Source: Tupaia tana (lineage: Eukaryota > Chordata > Mammalia > Scandentia > Tupaiidae). From it: a DNA stretch of 64,000 nt. Positions 1-10,563 of the stretch are shown in pieces. Location: contig JAKSZU010000009.1 in assembly GCA_026018925.1 (NCBI GenBank), positions 39,267,194 to 39,331,193 of the forward strand, written 5' to 3'. The translations under genes were made by a program, and so were the position numbers. The notes under the pieces were generated by a model, which saw nothing but the letters and a program-made list of their open reading frames with translations, made no database searches and had not been told where the DNA came from. Each line of letters begins with the position of its first letter. Positions within the stretch are counted from its first letter, which is position 1.

Positions 1-284
1 AGTGCTGGTAAAATATATTGGTGCCAGATTCTGAACATCCTTGCACATATGGCTAGGTGGTTTTAATTTTATTCTTGGGGTGATAGGAAAGTATCAATGA
101 TATTGAGCAAGAAATTAAAGAAATCAAAGAGGTTGTTTAGAAAGATTAATCTGCAGAGGTGAGCAGGGGAGATAAGGAGAAAGTCTGGTAGCTGGGAGGT
201 CAATCAGTAAGTTACCACAATATTCCAGACACATGTGCCTGGCCTAACCTAAATAAATAAATTCCAGATAAAGAACTGAATTAT
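1..284. other. Unassigned single-copy-like DNA
   Basis: AT-rich sequence with no open frame, SINE box or recognisable repeat. I see nothing to annotate before the first SINE. Confidence 0.5.
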
Positions 285-553
285 GGGGAACCAGCAGTTA
301 GCGTAATGGCTATGTTGCTGGACTCCCACGTAGTCGACCGCGGTTCGCGTCCCGGACCCAGTGGCTTAAAACTCACCCGTCAGGTGCATGTGCGTGTGTG
401 CCCAAGATCCTGTGAGGAGAATGGAGAAGAGATTGCGGCGTGACCATCCCCCCTGGGGGGTGATTTCTCGCTTTCTGTCTCTATGTCTGTCTCTGTCTCT
501 CTGGCGAGCACACGCTCCCTATAGCGAAAACCTCTCCAAAAAAAAAAAAAAAA
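285..553 (+). mobile_element. SINE-A (long tRNA-derived SINE), young
   Basis: Full-length element. The tRNA-like head has an A box (TTAGCGTAATGG) and a slightly mutated B box (GGTTCGCGTCC). A C6TG6 palindrome, TC-rich tract, CTATAGCGAAAACCTCTCC end and A tail follow. Imperfect flanking repeats (AAAGAACTGAATT before, AAAGAAAGGAATT after) suggest a target-site duplication. Confidence 0.9.
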
Positions 554-630
554 GAAAGGAATTGGAAAATCCTTCCATAAGGGTCATTAGAAAGGAAAAA
601 TCTTAAAGATTTGGGAAAGCTAAACAAAGG

Positions 631-877
631 GGAGAGGTTTTTTGCTATAGGATGCATGCGCTTGCCAGAAAGACAGAGACAGAGAGACAGAACGCGAGAA
701 ATCACCCCTCAGGGGGATGTCCAGGCCACAGTCTTTTCTTCTCCATTCTCTTCTTGGGATCCTGGGAACACATGCACACATGCCTGCCATGAGTTTAAGC
801 CACCGGGTCTGGGACTCGAACCATAGTCAACTACATGGGAGTCCAGTGACATAGCCATTATGTCAACCGCTGGTCCC
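631..877 (-). mobile_element. SINE-A, reverse orientation
   Basis: Read on the minus strand it runs from GGGACCAGCGGTTGACATAATGGC through the CATCCCCCTGAGGGG palindrome to CTATAGCAAAAAACCTCTCC. It is mildly diverged (lost CpGs) and the tail is short. No clear TSD. Confidence 0.88.
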
Positions 878-950
878 TATAAATTCTTTTCAATAAATAT
901 TTTATTTTTTAAGAACAAGTATAGATTCAAAGCAAAATTGAGAGAAATTT

Positions 951-1203
951 TTTTTTCTTTTTGGAGATATTTTTGCTATAGGGCGCGTGCGCTCGCCAGA
1001 CAGACAGAGAGAGACATAGAGACAGAAAGCAGGAAATCATCCCCCAGGAGGGATGGCCACACCGCAGTCCCTTCTCCTCTCGGGATCTTGGGCACGCACG
1101 CACACGCGCCCGGCATGAGTTTAAGCCACCAGGTCTGGGACTCGAACAGCGGTCGACTACATGGGAGTCCAGCAACATAGCCATTATGCTAACTGCTGGT
1201 CCC
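951..1203 (-). mobile_element. SINE-A, young, reverse orientation
   Basis: Minus-strand SINE-A with a poly-T start and a GGGACCAGCAG end. It is flanked by the exact repeat GAGAGAAATTT (940-950 and 1204-1214), a clean TSD. It carries the TTTCCTGC variant shared by the youngest copies in this window. Confidence 0.93.
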
Positions 1204-1286
1204 GAGAGAAATTTTTCATATATGCTTGCCCTCACATAAGTACAGCCTCCCCCACAATCAACATACCCCATAAGAATGGTTCATTT

Positions 1287-1561
1287 GGGACCAGCAGTTA
1301 GCGTAATGGCTATGTCGCTGGACTCCCACGTAGTCGACCGCGGTTCGAGTCCCGGACCCGGTGGCTTAAACTCACGCCGGGCGCGTGTGCGTGCGTGCCC
1401 AAGATCCCAGGAGGAGAATGGAGGAGAAGGGATTGCGGCGTGGCCATCCCCCCTGGGGGGTGATTTCCTGCTTTCTGTCTCTCTGTCTCTCTCTGTCTGT
1501 CTGGCGAGCGCACGCGCCCTATAGCAAAAACCTCTCCAAAAAAAGAAAAAAAAAAAAAAAA
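1287..1561 (+). mobile_element. SINE-A, very young, full length
   Basis: Near-consensus copy with intact A box (TAGCGTAATGG) and B box (GGTTCGAGTCC), high CpG retention and a long A tail. Exact 15-bp TSD AAGAATGGTTCATTT at 1272-1286 and 1562-1576. It carries the TTTCCTGC subfamily variant. Confidence 0.96.
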
Positions 1562-1589
1562 AAGAATGGTTCATTTGTACAATTGATGA

Positions 1590-2435
1590 CCCTACTTTTT
1601 AAGTAACCCATCATTATCACACAGAATCCATAATGTACATTAGGGATTACTCCTGGTATACTTCCTGTGGGTTTGGATAAACATAAAACTACATGTATTC
1701 ATCATACAGTATCATGCAGAGTATATTCTCTGCCCTAAAACTCCTCTGGGTTCCAACCAATTGATCTCTTCTTCTCTTGAGCCCCTGACAACCATTGATC
1801 ATTTTACTGTTTTCGCAGTTTTGCTATTTCTGGAATGTCATATAATTGGAATCATACAGAATGTAGCTTTGTGAGATGGGCTTCTTAAATGGATAGGAAT
1901 ATGCATTTAAGTTTCCTCTGTATTTTCTTGTAGTTTGATAATTTATTTCCTTTTAGCACTAAATAATATTCCATTGTTTGGATGTACCACCAATTATTTA
2001 TCCATTCCACTACTGAAGGGGCTCTTGGTTGCTTTCAATTTTTGGTGATTATAAATGAAGCTGTTATAAACATTTATGTGTGCGTTTTTATGTGGATATA
2101 AATTTTCACCTCTACTGGGTAAATAGGAGTATGACTGTGGAATTGTATACTAAGGCTCTGTTTAACTTTGTAAGAACCTGCTAAACTGTCTTGACTGACT
2201 GTACAATTTCGCATTCCCACCAGCAATGAATGAGAGTTCCTATTGCTCCACATCCTGGCCAACGTTTGCTATTGTCAGTAATTTAGAGTTTAACTATTCT
2301 ATTATTATTGTTTTAATTAACAGGTCCCTAATGACAATCAATGTCGAGCACATCTTTTCATGTTATTATTTGACATCTGTATATATATTCTTCAGTGAGG
2401 TGTCTGTTCAGGTCTTTTTGTACTAGACAGATGGT
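1590..2435 (-). mobile_element. Old L1 3' end, antisense
   Basis: The reverse complement matches the end of L1 ORF2 and the start of the 3' region as I remember them. Hallmarks on the plus strand include GCATTCCCACCAGCAATGA, CTCCACATCCTGGCCAAC, TAATATTCCATTGTTTGG and the L1M-type 3' sequence near 1740-1880. No open frame survives, so this is an ancient 5'-truncated copy. Confidence 0.85.
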
Positions 2436-2665
2436 GTGAATTGGAAAATTTTGCTGCAGAAGTCTTTAGAAAAAAAAAATCTATAGTACTTGGAAAATGA
2501 TTTTAAGCATTTTGTTACTTTTGTGTCATAATTTGTATACCTATAAGGCAATGAACTTTGTCATTGTTGAGGGGTATACATGAGTCAAATCATGTAAACT
2601 GAATAGTAAGGTGCACGACACATATCAAGAACAGTCTCTTCCTTGTTTCCTCCTGTACTTGCTAT

Positions 2666-2914
2666 ATTTTTTTAAAGATTTTATTCTATAGGGCACATCC
2701 AGTTGCTGGAGAGACAGAGAGACAGAAAGCAAGAAATCAACCCCCATGAAGGATGGTCACTCCACAGTCCCTTCAACTCTATTCTCCTCTTGGGATTTTG
2801 GGCACACATGCACAGGCATCTTGCATGAGTTTTAGGCTGCCAGGTCTAGGACTTGAACTACAGTAGACTACATGGGAATGCAGTGGCATAACCATTACAC
2901 CATCTGCTGGTCCC
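2666..2914 (-). mobile_element. SINE-A, moderately old, reverse orientation
   Basis: Minus-strand copy ending in the head sequence GGGACCAGCAGATGGTGTAATGG. Most CpGs have decayed and the A tail is short. It is abutted on its right by a younger SINE-A. Confidence 0.88.
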
Positions 2915-2921
2915 TATTATT

Positions 2922-3200
2922 ATTATTATTATTTTTGGAGAGGTTTTTGCTATAGGGCGCGTGTGCTCGCCAGAAAGACAGAGAGAGACAGAGAGACTGA
3001 GAGACAGAAAGTGAGAAATCACCCCCCAGGGGAGATGGCCAAGCCGCAATCCCTTCTCCTCCATTCTCCTCTCGGGATCTTGGGCATGCATGCACATGTG
3101 CCCGGCTTGAGTTTAAGCCGCCGGGTCCGGGACGCGAACTGCGATCGACTGCATGGGAGTCCAGCGACATAGCCATTACACTAACTGCTGGTTCCCCTGA
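2922..3200 (-). mobile_element. SINE-A inserted at the edge of another SINE-A
   Basis: Full-length minus-strand copy. The TSD TCCCTATTATT lies at 2911-2921 and 3201-3211. Its left copy includes the last four bases of the neighbouring SINE, so this insertion is the later one. Confidence 0.92.
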
Positions 3201-3211
3201 TCCCTATTATT

Positions 3212-3565
3212 TTGATGATTATCTGAAATTAAAGAAAATTTAGGCATCAAGGCCTGATTTGAAGACTGTCAAATGCAAAACTATTTACTGAGAAATGGAT
3301 ATTGCTAGTTTTTATAATAGCAGCTGGATTTACAGAGAGAATCAGGAGAAGGGGTACTTTGAGGGAGGAAGATGAATTAGGTTATCAGTATATAAATTCA
3401 CTCAAATGCAAGATTCCTGCATGTGATTAGAATTACTGAGTTAGACTGAGAGTCTCTCCTAGACACACTGTCCAAAGTCTTGATATTAGATAAGGTTACT
3501 AAAGAAGAGATTAACTAGAGGAGTCTGAGAAGAATTTATGTTCCTGACCAGTTGATAAACTTTTC
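3212..3565. other. Unassigned DNA
   Basis: No open frame or repeat signature that I recognise. Confidence 0.4.
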
Positions 3566-3830
3566 GTGGCCTAGGTCCTTGGCCTGGTGGTTAAGGAAGC
3601 TGGATCCCAATTGGTCGACACTGCAGTTTGAGCCCCAGTTCTGGCAGCTTGTAAACCACTCCAGGCAAGGGTGCCTGTGAATCTCAAATCCCAAAAGGAT
3701 GGAGAAATGGAGAAGGGATTGGTTCATGACTATTTCCCATAGAGAATGCTTTCTCCCTCTTCCTGTTTCTCTTTCTCTCTATGATGAGTATATGTGTTTT
3801 ACAACAAAAATTTTTTGAAAAAGAAAAATT
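3566..3830 (+). mobile_element. Old SINE-A relative
   Basis: Diverged head (TGGCCTGGTGGTTAAGGAAGC), a B-box relic (CAGTTTGAGCCCC) and the middle motif GGATGGAGAAATGGAGAAGGG. The TC-rich stretch and A-rich end are present. No CpGs remain and no TSD is visible. Confidence 0.8.
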
Positions 3831-4074
3831 TTCCAAACAATTGCTAAATTTTTGTAAATTGCCACAGTAAGGAATTCTATTCACATTATTTCCTTCTAAG
3901 TGCTAAATAAATATAAATCCATCATATGAAACTGGATAATTTTAAAATTTCTTTGTAAATTGATAGGTCTGGAAAGTGAATCTAAAAGAAACTATGAAAA
4001 TCAGTAAAGTGTAGCATTATTGGAAGCTCAAATGATGCCAAACTGTACATTTAAAATTTCATTAAAAAAATTTT

Positions 4075-4300
4075 TAGGACTTACTCTGTAGTTCAGCAAT
4101 TAAGGGAGCCAGGTATCACATGGCCTTATGTCATTAAATCCCAGCTCTGGTGACTTGAAAAACACACCAGGTATCTCTGCATGCATGTCCAAAATCCTGA
4201 TGGGTTGGCGAAATGGAGGAAAAAGGTTGCATTGTGACCATGCCCCAGTGCTTGCTCGTTCTCTCTCGTGAGTATATGCATCCTCTGGTAGCTTTTAAAA
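4075..4300 (+). mobile_element. Old SINE-A relative, host of two later insertions
   Basis: Head GTTCAGCAATTAAGGGAGCC, middle ATGGAGGAAAAAGG and a CTCTCGTGAG end. Its 3' end (CTCTGGTAGCTTTT) is followed by a SINE-C and a young SINE-A. A near copy of that end reappears after them at 4756 (TTCTGGTAGCTTTT). Confidence 0.75.
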
Positions 4301-4308
4301 ATATGTTT

Positions 4309-4473
4309 TTTTTTATTTTATTTATTCATTCACTTATTTTAATTTGACCAGAGAAAGAGACACAGAGAGAAAGGGAAAGTGAGAAACCAAGCCACCAGGT
4401 CTGGGACTTGAACCGTGGTCAGCCATGTGGGAGTGTCCAGCACCTTAACCACCACGCCACTTGCTGGTCCCCC
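4309..4473 (-). mobile_element. SINE-C (short tRNA-derived SINE)
   Basis: On the minus strand it has a tRNA-like head (GGACCAGCAAGTGGCGTGG), B box GGTTCAAGTCCC, then CTTTCTCTCTGTGTC and TGGTCAAATTAAAATAAGTG. TSD TAAAAATATGTTT (4296-4308) against TAAAAACATGTTT (4474-4486). Confidence 0.88.
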
Positions 4474-4486
4474 TAAAAACATGTTT

Positions 4487-4755
4487 CTGAGAGGTTTTTG
4501 CTATAGGGCGCGTGCGCTCGCCAGAGAGACAAAGAGAGACAGAGAGACAGAAAGCCAGAAATCAGCCCCCCCCCCCCCCCACCCCAGGTGGGATGGTCAC
4601 ACCACAATCCGTTCTCCTCCATTCTCTTCTTGGGATCTTGGGCATGCATACACACATGTGCCCGGCACGAGTTTAAGCCACTGGGTCCGAGACTTGAACC
4701 AGGGTCGACTACATGGGAGTCCAGAGACACAGTCATTATGCCAACTGCTGGTCCC
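4487..4755 (-). mobile_element. SINE-A, young, reverse orientation
   Basis: CpG-rich minus-strand copy with the usual palindrome expanded into a run of C (about 4567-4580). It lies directly beyond the SINE-C, so three SINE insertions are stacked here. Confidence 0.9.
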
Positions 4756-4799
4756 TTCTGGTAGCTTTTTAAAAACAAAAAACAACAACAACAACAAAA

Positions 4800-5060
4800 A
4801 AACTTTGGGCAAACCTCATAGTGCTGTGCATTGGGAGTTGTATACAACATGGCCAACTGCCAACTATGCATCAATCCTGGCCCTAACAGTTTGAAAAATA
4901 TATCAAGTGCATGTGTTTGTGTGCCCAAAATCCTGGAGGAAAAAGAATTGTGGTGTGACCATGCCCTGTTTGCAGAGGGGATGGGAGATGGGGGAAGATG
5001 CTTTCTCTCTCTCTCTGTCTCTGGTGAGCACATGTGTCTTCTGGCAATTAAAAAAAGTTT
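4800..5060 (+). mobile_element. Old SINE-A relative
   Basis: Strongly diverged. Recognisable parts are ACATGGCCAACTG, TTTGAAAAATATATCAAGTGCATG, CCAAAATCCTGGAGG, the TC-rich tract and TTCTGGCAATTAAAA at the end. Confidence 0.72.
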
Positions 5061-5782
5061 TTAAAATTTTGTTTTGTGAGTCAAAATCATAACATATACA
5101 AAAATAGAACTACAGCAACCAGAAAGGACCCAAACAAATGATCAGGAGCTGTCTTTCTCTGCTTGGTACATCCATCTTTTCTGTAGCCAGGTGTGATTTT
5201 CTCTACCTATCCAGATCCTTGCCTACTTGAATTTGAACATCAGCATTGTCACTGGGTAGAACTTAAGCCACAAACATAATTTTTGCTGTTGTGCCTTAGT
5301 GATACTCGAGTTTCAGGCCATTTGCTATTTAAATCCTGTGCCTATATTTCCTTCATATACCATTATGGGCACCTGAAACTTGAGTTACAAAGTGCTTATC
5401 TGTTTTGCTTTGCTTTCCCTTATCTGGACTTTTAACCTATCTATTTGCCTGATTCATACTTTGGCAGTGCTCTATTTTCAAGTCTTAGTTCTACTCACTT
5501 TTCCTTTCTATCTGTCACTAAATTCTCAACCTAATGCTTGATAATTTTGTTGTCAGGCATCCACAGGCTGTTTTACATGACTATATGTACTTTTTCACAG
5601 TATGGCTCCTTCTTAGCATTCTTTACAGACAAGCTGTCTAAATTTCCTAATCTATTTCCCTATGTCCCAGCATGTTACTGAGTTCACTATCTTGTGTAAT
5701 GCCCTCTCTTTGGACCATCTGCATCCATCAAAACTAACCTGTACCCTGATCCATTATCCCAGGGTCCAGTTGTCTAGTATGG
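5061..5782. other. Unassigned DNA
   Basis: About 720 bp without an open frame over 50 codons or a repeat I can name. It may contain older, unrecognisable transposon sequence. Confidence 0.4.
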
Positions 5783-6152
5783 TATTATGGTATGAGTGTT
5801 GGTGAGGTTGGTGTCCCCCCAAAATTCATATGTTGAAACCTTAATGCCCAATATATTATGAAATGTAAGACTTTGGTAAGTGATTAAGTCATGAATGTTC
5901 CACCCTCATGAATGGGTATAATACCGTTATGAAAGAGACTTGCATGAGCTCCTTTTCTCTGTCTTTCTTGTGAAAATGCACTGTTGCTCTCTTTTGTCCT
6001 ATGAGGATGCAGCAACAAGATACTCTCTATGAAACAGAGAGAGTACAATTACCAGACACTGAATTTGCCTCCCAAACTGTAAGTGATCAGTTTCTGTTGT
6101 TTTTAAATGACTCAGTATGGTATTTTGTTATAGCAACCCAAACGGAATAAGG
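5783..6152 (+). mobile_element. MaLR-type solo LTR (MLT1/MST-like)
   Basis: Shows the characteristic MaLR LTR landmarks in order: CCCCCAAAATTCATATGTTGAAA, a TTAAGTCATGAATGTTCCACC block, TATGAGGATGCAGCAACAAG, AAACTGTAAGTGATCAGTTTCTG and TATTTTGTTATAGCAACCC at the end. No partner LTR or internal region is seen. Orientation is plus. Confidence 0.85.
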
Positions 6153-6770
6153 TAAAAAATTATTCCAAAAAATAAAATCTGGTTTAAGTATTAATGATAA
6201 AATACAGTTCCTACAAAGAAATAAAATTTGATTTTTACTCAGCTTTTCATGCTTCAATGCTGCATACATGTATGCTTGCAAGGAAACTATATTAAAGGTT
6301 GGCATTATCTTTGAAACATCCTTCAAAACATGTCATGTAGTTGATACCATGTCCATTCAATTTCTGAATTGTTTCTGAAGAATTATACTCTGGGAATATG
6401 TATTTATACACAGTTAAATACTGTGGCACACATTTACTATTTTTTTAGAACTTTATATTATATTTTATGTTAAATATAATTTTCTCTGCCTAGTTCAGTT
6501 ATGATATTTTCCAAATGCAATTATCATATTTAAATATAGTCTATTCCCCAAAGATGAAAAATGTTCATATTGTGAAAGGAAATCAATGCAATATAAAATT
6601 AAACAAAAGGATTAAGAAGATTGAGAACCCTATTACAGATAGGGAATGAAAAAAGTTAGTCTTTATCTTTATGCCTAATACAGACCATAATGCAACCTGG
6701 CAAATTAGAACAAAGATATTTTGTTTGTTCCATTAACAACATCGGCAGCTTAAAAATATGTACAAACAAC
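6153..6770. other. Unassigned AT-rich DNA
   Basis: About 620 bp of AT-rich sequence with no supported gene or repeat. Confidence 0.4.
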
Positions 6771-7256
6771 CCAAAGCACGGTGATGCAGGCAGTAGGGTG
6801 TCACTGCAGAATATTAGAGCCATATGAAAAGGCCCTGGGTTTAGTTCCCAGGTCAACCTGAGTAGTCCAGGGATGCAATCATTATCCTATCTGGCTGGAA
6901 GGTTGAGGGTAGTTTGTGACATGACAGCGTTCTGTCAGGAGTGTCTCTCTCTTTCTTTCTTTTTTGGAGAGGTTTTCACTATAGGGCGCGTGTGCTCGCC
7001 AGACAGAGACAGAGAGACATAGAGACAGAAAGCGAGAAATCACCCCCTAGGGGGGATGGTCACACCACAATCCCTTCTCCTCCATTCTCTTCTCGGGATC
7101 TTGGGCACGCACGCACACGCGCCCTGAGTGAGTTTTAAGCCACCGGGTCCGGGACGCGAACCGTGGTCGACTACGTGGGAGTCCAGCGACATAGCCATTA
7201 CGCTAACTGCTGGTTCCCTCTCTTTCTTTTGAAGTGAATAAATAAAAATACACACA
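6771..7256 (+). mobile_element. SINE-S (second tRNA-derived family), split by a SINE-A
   Basis: Left part 6771-6960 has a tRNA-like B box (GGGTTTAGTTCCC) and middle sequence AACCTGAGTAGTCCAGGG, unlike SINE-A. Its TC-rich 3' part and AATAAATAAAAA tail resume at 7219 after a SINE-A inserted in the CTCTCTTTCTTT stretch. Related copies lie near 21.1, 38.3 and 57.8 kb. Confidence 0.65.
6961..7218 (-). mobile_element. SINE-A, young, nested in SINE-S
   Basis: Minus-strand, CpG-rich copy (GGGAACCAGCAGTTAGCGTAATGG at its 5' end). TSD CTCTCTTTCTTT just left of 6961, repeated from 7219. Confidence 0.92.
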
Positions 7257-7384
7257 CATACACACATATAGATCATCATCTCTTCTACCCATATGCTGTT
7301 ACCATGTCAGAATCTAAGCCCTCTCAATATTCCCAATGAAGATGAGAGAACTAGACTTCTTTTTGCAGCAAATACACCTTTTTA

Positions 7385-7619
7385 TTTTTTTTAAGGTTTT
7401 GGCCATAGGGTCTGTGTGCTTGCCAGAGAGACAGTGAGAGGGAATTTTGAGAAATCATCCCCCAGAGACCATACCACAAATCCCTTCTCCTCTATTCTCT
7501 TCCTGAGATTTTGGGTTTGCACGCACATGTGCCTGGCATGATTTTCAAGCCACAAGGTCCAAGCCTCAAACTGTGGTCGGCCATATGGGAGTCTAGCACC
7601 GTAACCACCACCTTCTACC
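7385..7619 (-). mobile_element. Old SINE-A, reverse orientation
   Basis: The minus-strand reading gives a degraded head (GTGGTTACGGTGCTAGACTCCC) and the GGCCAAAACCTT end. Flanks AAATACACCTT and AAATATACCTT look like an aged TSD. Confidence 0.8.
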
Positions 7620-8480
7620 CACAAATATACCTTAATAAATATACCTACTCCTCACTTTACACCCTACCTGTTTAATGGCCTTTCAGACTTATGACTGATT
7701 CTCCAGCTCTGGGAATCCTACTTCTCAGTTTGTGTGAATTTTGGGAATGCCCTTTCTGTCTTTGTCTCATTCCTTCAGTCAGTTAGTATTCCCTATATCA
7801 AGTGTTTGCAGTAATAAAAGACTACTTATTTGTGTATACATTTGTAGTTTATTATGCACCCATAGTAATATTCAGGACAAATAGAAGTTACACCGGATTT
7901 ATATTATTGTGTTGTAGTATATCTTGTCACTGTCTGGTGCTTATCTAATGTATGCTTTTTGTATGAATAGAATTGGATTATTCTAGTATATCTATTGAAA
8001 AATACATACCCTATGATGCCCTGACACACCACAAGACATTCACCATTCAGATCCTCATTTTATTGACCAATTTGTTTAGTGACCTAGTTTTAGGAATGGA
8101 ACTTAGTCATGAAGTGATCAGTGCATGCATTCACATTAAACCCCAATAAGTGATAATGGAACCCTTTAAAATGAACTTATTACTATATTCTCTATAGAAA
8201 CCTTCACCAGACAGCCCCATCTAGAAGTAGGATCTCCCTTTCCTGCACTCTACCCACTCTACTCTTCTGGTATCTGTATCACAGTCTAATATTTATTGCA
8301 CTCACAAGGGGAGAAAAAGTAACAAGTGGAAGAAAAATGGATGAATGCTCCCAGTAAATAAAGGAGTGATGAACGACAAAGAGGATGCACAGAAAAATGT
8401 TTTTAGGGTGAAAGACCTATCCTTTACTGAGATAGTGAAAAAATATTTCCATGTATTTATGCAAACCAATAAAGTTGAGT
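7620..8480. other. Unassigned DNA
   Basis: About 860 bp with no supportable coding or repeat feature. Confidence 0.4.
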
Positions 8481-8755
8481 AGGATCCATCGTGTAGCAGT
8501 TAAGGGAGCCAGATCTTACCCACATGGCCAATGGTGCAACTGAAGTCCTAGCTCTAGCACCTTGAAAAGCATATCAAGCACACGTGTGTACTTGCCCTAA
8601 AATCTCAACAAGATGAAGAAATGGAGAAGAGATTGAGATGTGATCACGTCTCATTGGGAGAGCTTTCTCCCTCTCCCTCTTTGTCCCTTCCCTGTCTTTC
8701 TCTGGTGATCGAACATGCCCTGTGATAATTTTAAAAAGAAAAAAAAAATAAAACT
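8481..8755 (+). mobile_element. Old SINE-A relative
   Basis: Head GTGTAGCAGTTAAGGGAGCC, then CACATGGCCAATGG, AAAAGCATATCAAGCACACG, GAAGAAATGGAGAAGAG and a TC-rich end followed by an A tail. Confidence 0.8.
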
Positions 8756-9426
8756 GCACATTATAGTTAGTGAATTTTAATGTATGTAAACTAAAATAAT
8801 ATCAGTCAGGATGTAGGGTATCTCAGGACTGAATGCAGATTGTGGCAAAGTAATCTATTTCTTTATAAATATATGATATGGTCACATTAAAGGGAATGGG
8901 AAAAATGGTCTGGTGTAAGTAACTTTGGAAAACAATGTTTTGACTAGAAACTGTAAAGCAAAAGACAAAAAGAAATTGTATAAAAATATTGTACTCTAGT
9001 TAATAAATGTGTTTCTTATAGGGTATAAGTTTACAATTCCAAAACTGCTGTTCATCTATACTAGGGTTGAATAAGTAAGTAAATAGAGGCAGACAGATTT
9101 CTTACTGGTAGAGTGGGGAGTTACAGATAAGCAAAGGAGGAAAGCTAGAACCTTCGATATGATACAGGCTTAGATTTGAGATCTTTGTGAAATCAGCATG
9201 AAGGAATGATGGACTACAAAGAGGATACAGTTTAGTTTAATCTAGATACAAACTGATATATACAGGTGTTTGTTTATATTTTAATATACACAGTTTAGTA
9301 TACCATATGTATTTTTGCACTCTATTCACTGAGAAGGCCTAGAGATAAGGACACCTCAGTACCAACAAGCACAGTCAACAAACAGATCTTGGTCTCTAAA
9401 GATCATTCTTCAATAAAAAGAAAGAG
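8756..9426. other. Unassigned DNA
   Basis: No recognisable gene or repeat. Its last bases (AAAAAGAAAGAG, 9415-9426) may be the left target-site duplication of the retrocopy that follows. Confidence 0.4.
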
Positions 9427-10405
9427 TGTGCTATTTCTTGGCTGCGTCTACCACAAGGATGAAGACCGTTCTCAGCAATCAGACCGTTGACATTCCAGAG
9501 AATGTCAACAACATTCTGAAGGGACTCAAGGTTATTGTGAAGGGCCCCAGAGGAACCCTGCTGAGGGAATTCCATCACATCAATGTAGAGCTCAGTCTCC
9601 TTAGAAAGAACAAGAAGAGGCTGTGTGTTGACAACTTGGTGGGGAAGCAGAAAGGCACTGGCTACAGTTTGCACTATCTGTAGTCATGCAGAGAACATGA
9701 TCACAGGTGTTACATTGGGCTTCTGCTACAAGATGAAGTCTGCGTAACCTCATTTCCCCATCAACGTCGTTATTCAGGAGAATGGGTGTCTTGTTGAAAT
9801 CTGAAATTTCTTGGGTGAAAAATACATCCGGAGGGGTCGAATGCAACCAGGTGTTGCTTGTTCAGTATCTCAAGCCCAAAAAGATGAGTTGATCCTTGAA
9901 GGCAATGATATTGAACTTGTTTCAAGTTCAGCTGCTTTGATACAGCAAGTCATGACAGTTAAAAATGAGGATATGGGACCAGCAGTTAGCGTAATGGCTA
10001 TGTCGCTGGACTCCCACGTAGTCGACCGCGGTTCGAGTCCCGGACCCGGCGGCTTAAACTCAAGCCGGGCGCGAGTGCGTGCGTGCCCAAGATCCCGAGA
10101 GGAGAATGGAGGAGAAGGGATTGCGGCGTGGCCATCCCCCCTGGGGGGTGATTTCCTGCTTTCTATCTCTCTGTCTCTCTCTGTCTGTCTGGCGAGCGCA
10201 CGTGCCCTATAGCAAAAACCTCTCCAAAAAAAAAGAAAAAAAAATGAGGATATAAAAAAATTCTGAGATGGTATCTCTGTCTCTGAAAAGGGAACAGATG
10301 AGTAATATCTAAGAGTTCTCCAGGTACAATAACAAGCTGGATGATTTCTAAGGCCATTATATGATATTTTAAAAATAGTAATAAAAGATGACAAATTATT
10401 TCAAA
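9427..10405 (+). pseudogene. RPL9: Ribosomal protein L9 processed pseudogene, split by a SINE
   Basis: An intronless copy of the mRNA for ribosomal protein L9, a component of the large (60S) subunit. The ATG is at 9459, after a short 5' UTR relic (TTCTTGGCTGCGTCTACC). The frame begins [18 protein letters not shown] and stays L9-like ([17 protein letters not shown]) for about 60 codons. It then shifts near 9640 and meets a stop at 9681-9683. A second L9-like stretch ([20 protein letters not shown]) starts near 9814 in another frame. A young SINE-A interrupts it after VKNED. The C-terminal codons (near 10259, FLDGI-like, then SEKGTDE and stop) resume beyond it. The 3' UTR has CTAAGAGTT and AATAAAAGA near 10380. 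Absence of introns, an A-rich end and possible short flanking repeats indicate L1-mediated retrocopying. Several frameshifts and stops make it non-coding. The identification is strong. Confidence 0.96.
9975..10240 (+). mobile_element. SINE-A, very young, inserted in the RPL9 pseudogene
   Basis: Near-consensus with intact pol III boxes and the TTTCCTGC variant. Excellent TSD AAAATGAGGATAT at 9962-9974 and 10241-10253. It postdates the RPL9 retrocopy. Confidence 0.97.
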
Positions 10406-10435
10406 AACAAAAGAAGAAAGAAAGGAAGAAAGAAA

Positions 10436-10495
<60 letters not shown>

Positions 10496-10500
10496 AGAAA

Positions 10501-10533
<33 letters not shown>

Positions 10534-10563
10534 GAAGGAAGAAAAAGAGAAAGAAAGAAAGAG
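10406..10563 (+). repeat. (AAAG)n microsatellite grown from a retrocopy A tail
   Basis: About 150 bp of AAAG/AAGG repeats immediately after the RPL9 3' UTR. The position implies the poly(A) tail of the retrocopy seeded it. It ends in AAAGAAAGAG, which also precedes the pseudogene, but low complexity weakens that as a TSD. Confidence 0.9.

Noticed and set aside
388..606. Frames of 60-160 codons rich in Ser, Arg, Leu and Pro (for example [23 protein letters not shown]) seen dozens of times on both strands
   Set aside because: They are the SINE-A body read in different frames, recurring at every SINE copy. They are not genes.
1287..1360. Possible tRNA genes at SINE heads
   Set aside because: The pol III boxes are present but the cloverleaf pairing does not close and each lies at the 5' end of a SINE with a TSD. 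They are SINE promoters, not tRNA genes.
10406..10563. CRISPR-like or coding repeat
   Set aside because: The 4-bp period of AAAG has no spacers. It is a microsatellite from a retrocopy tail.
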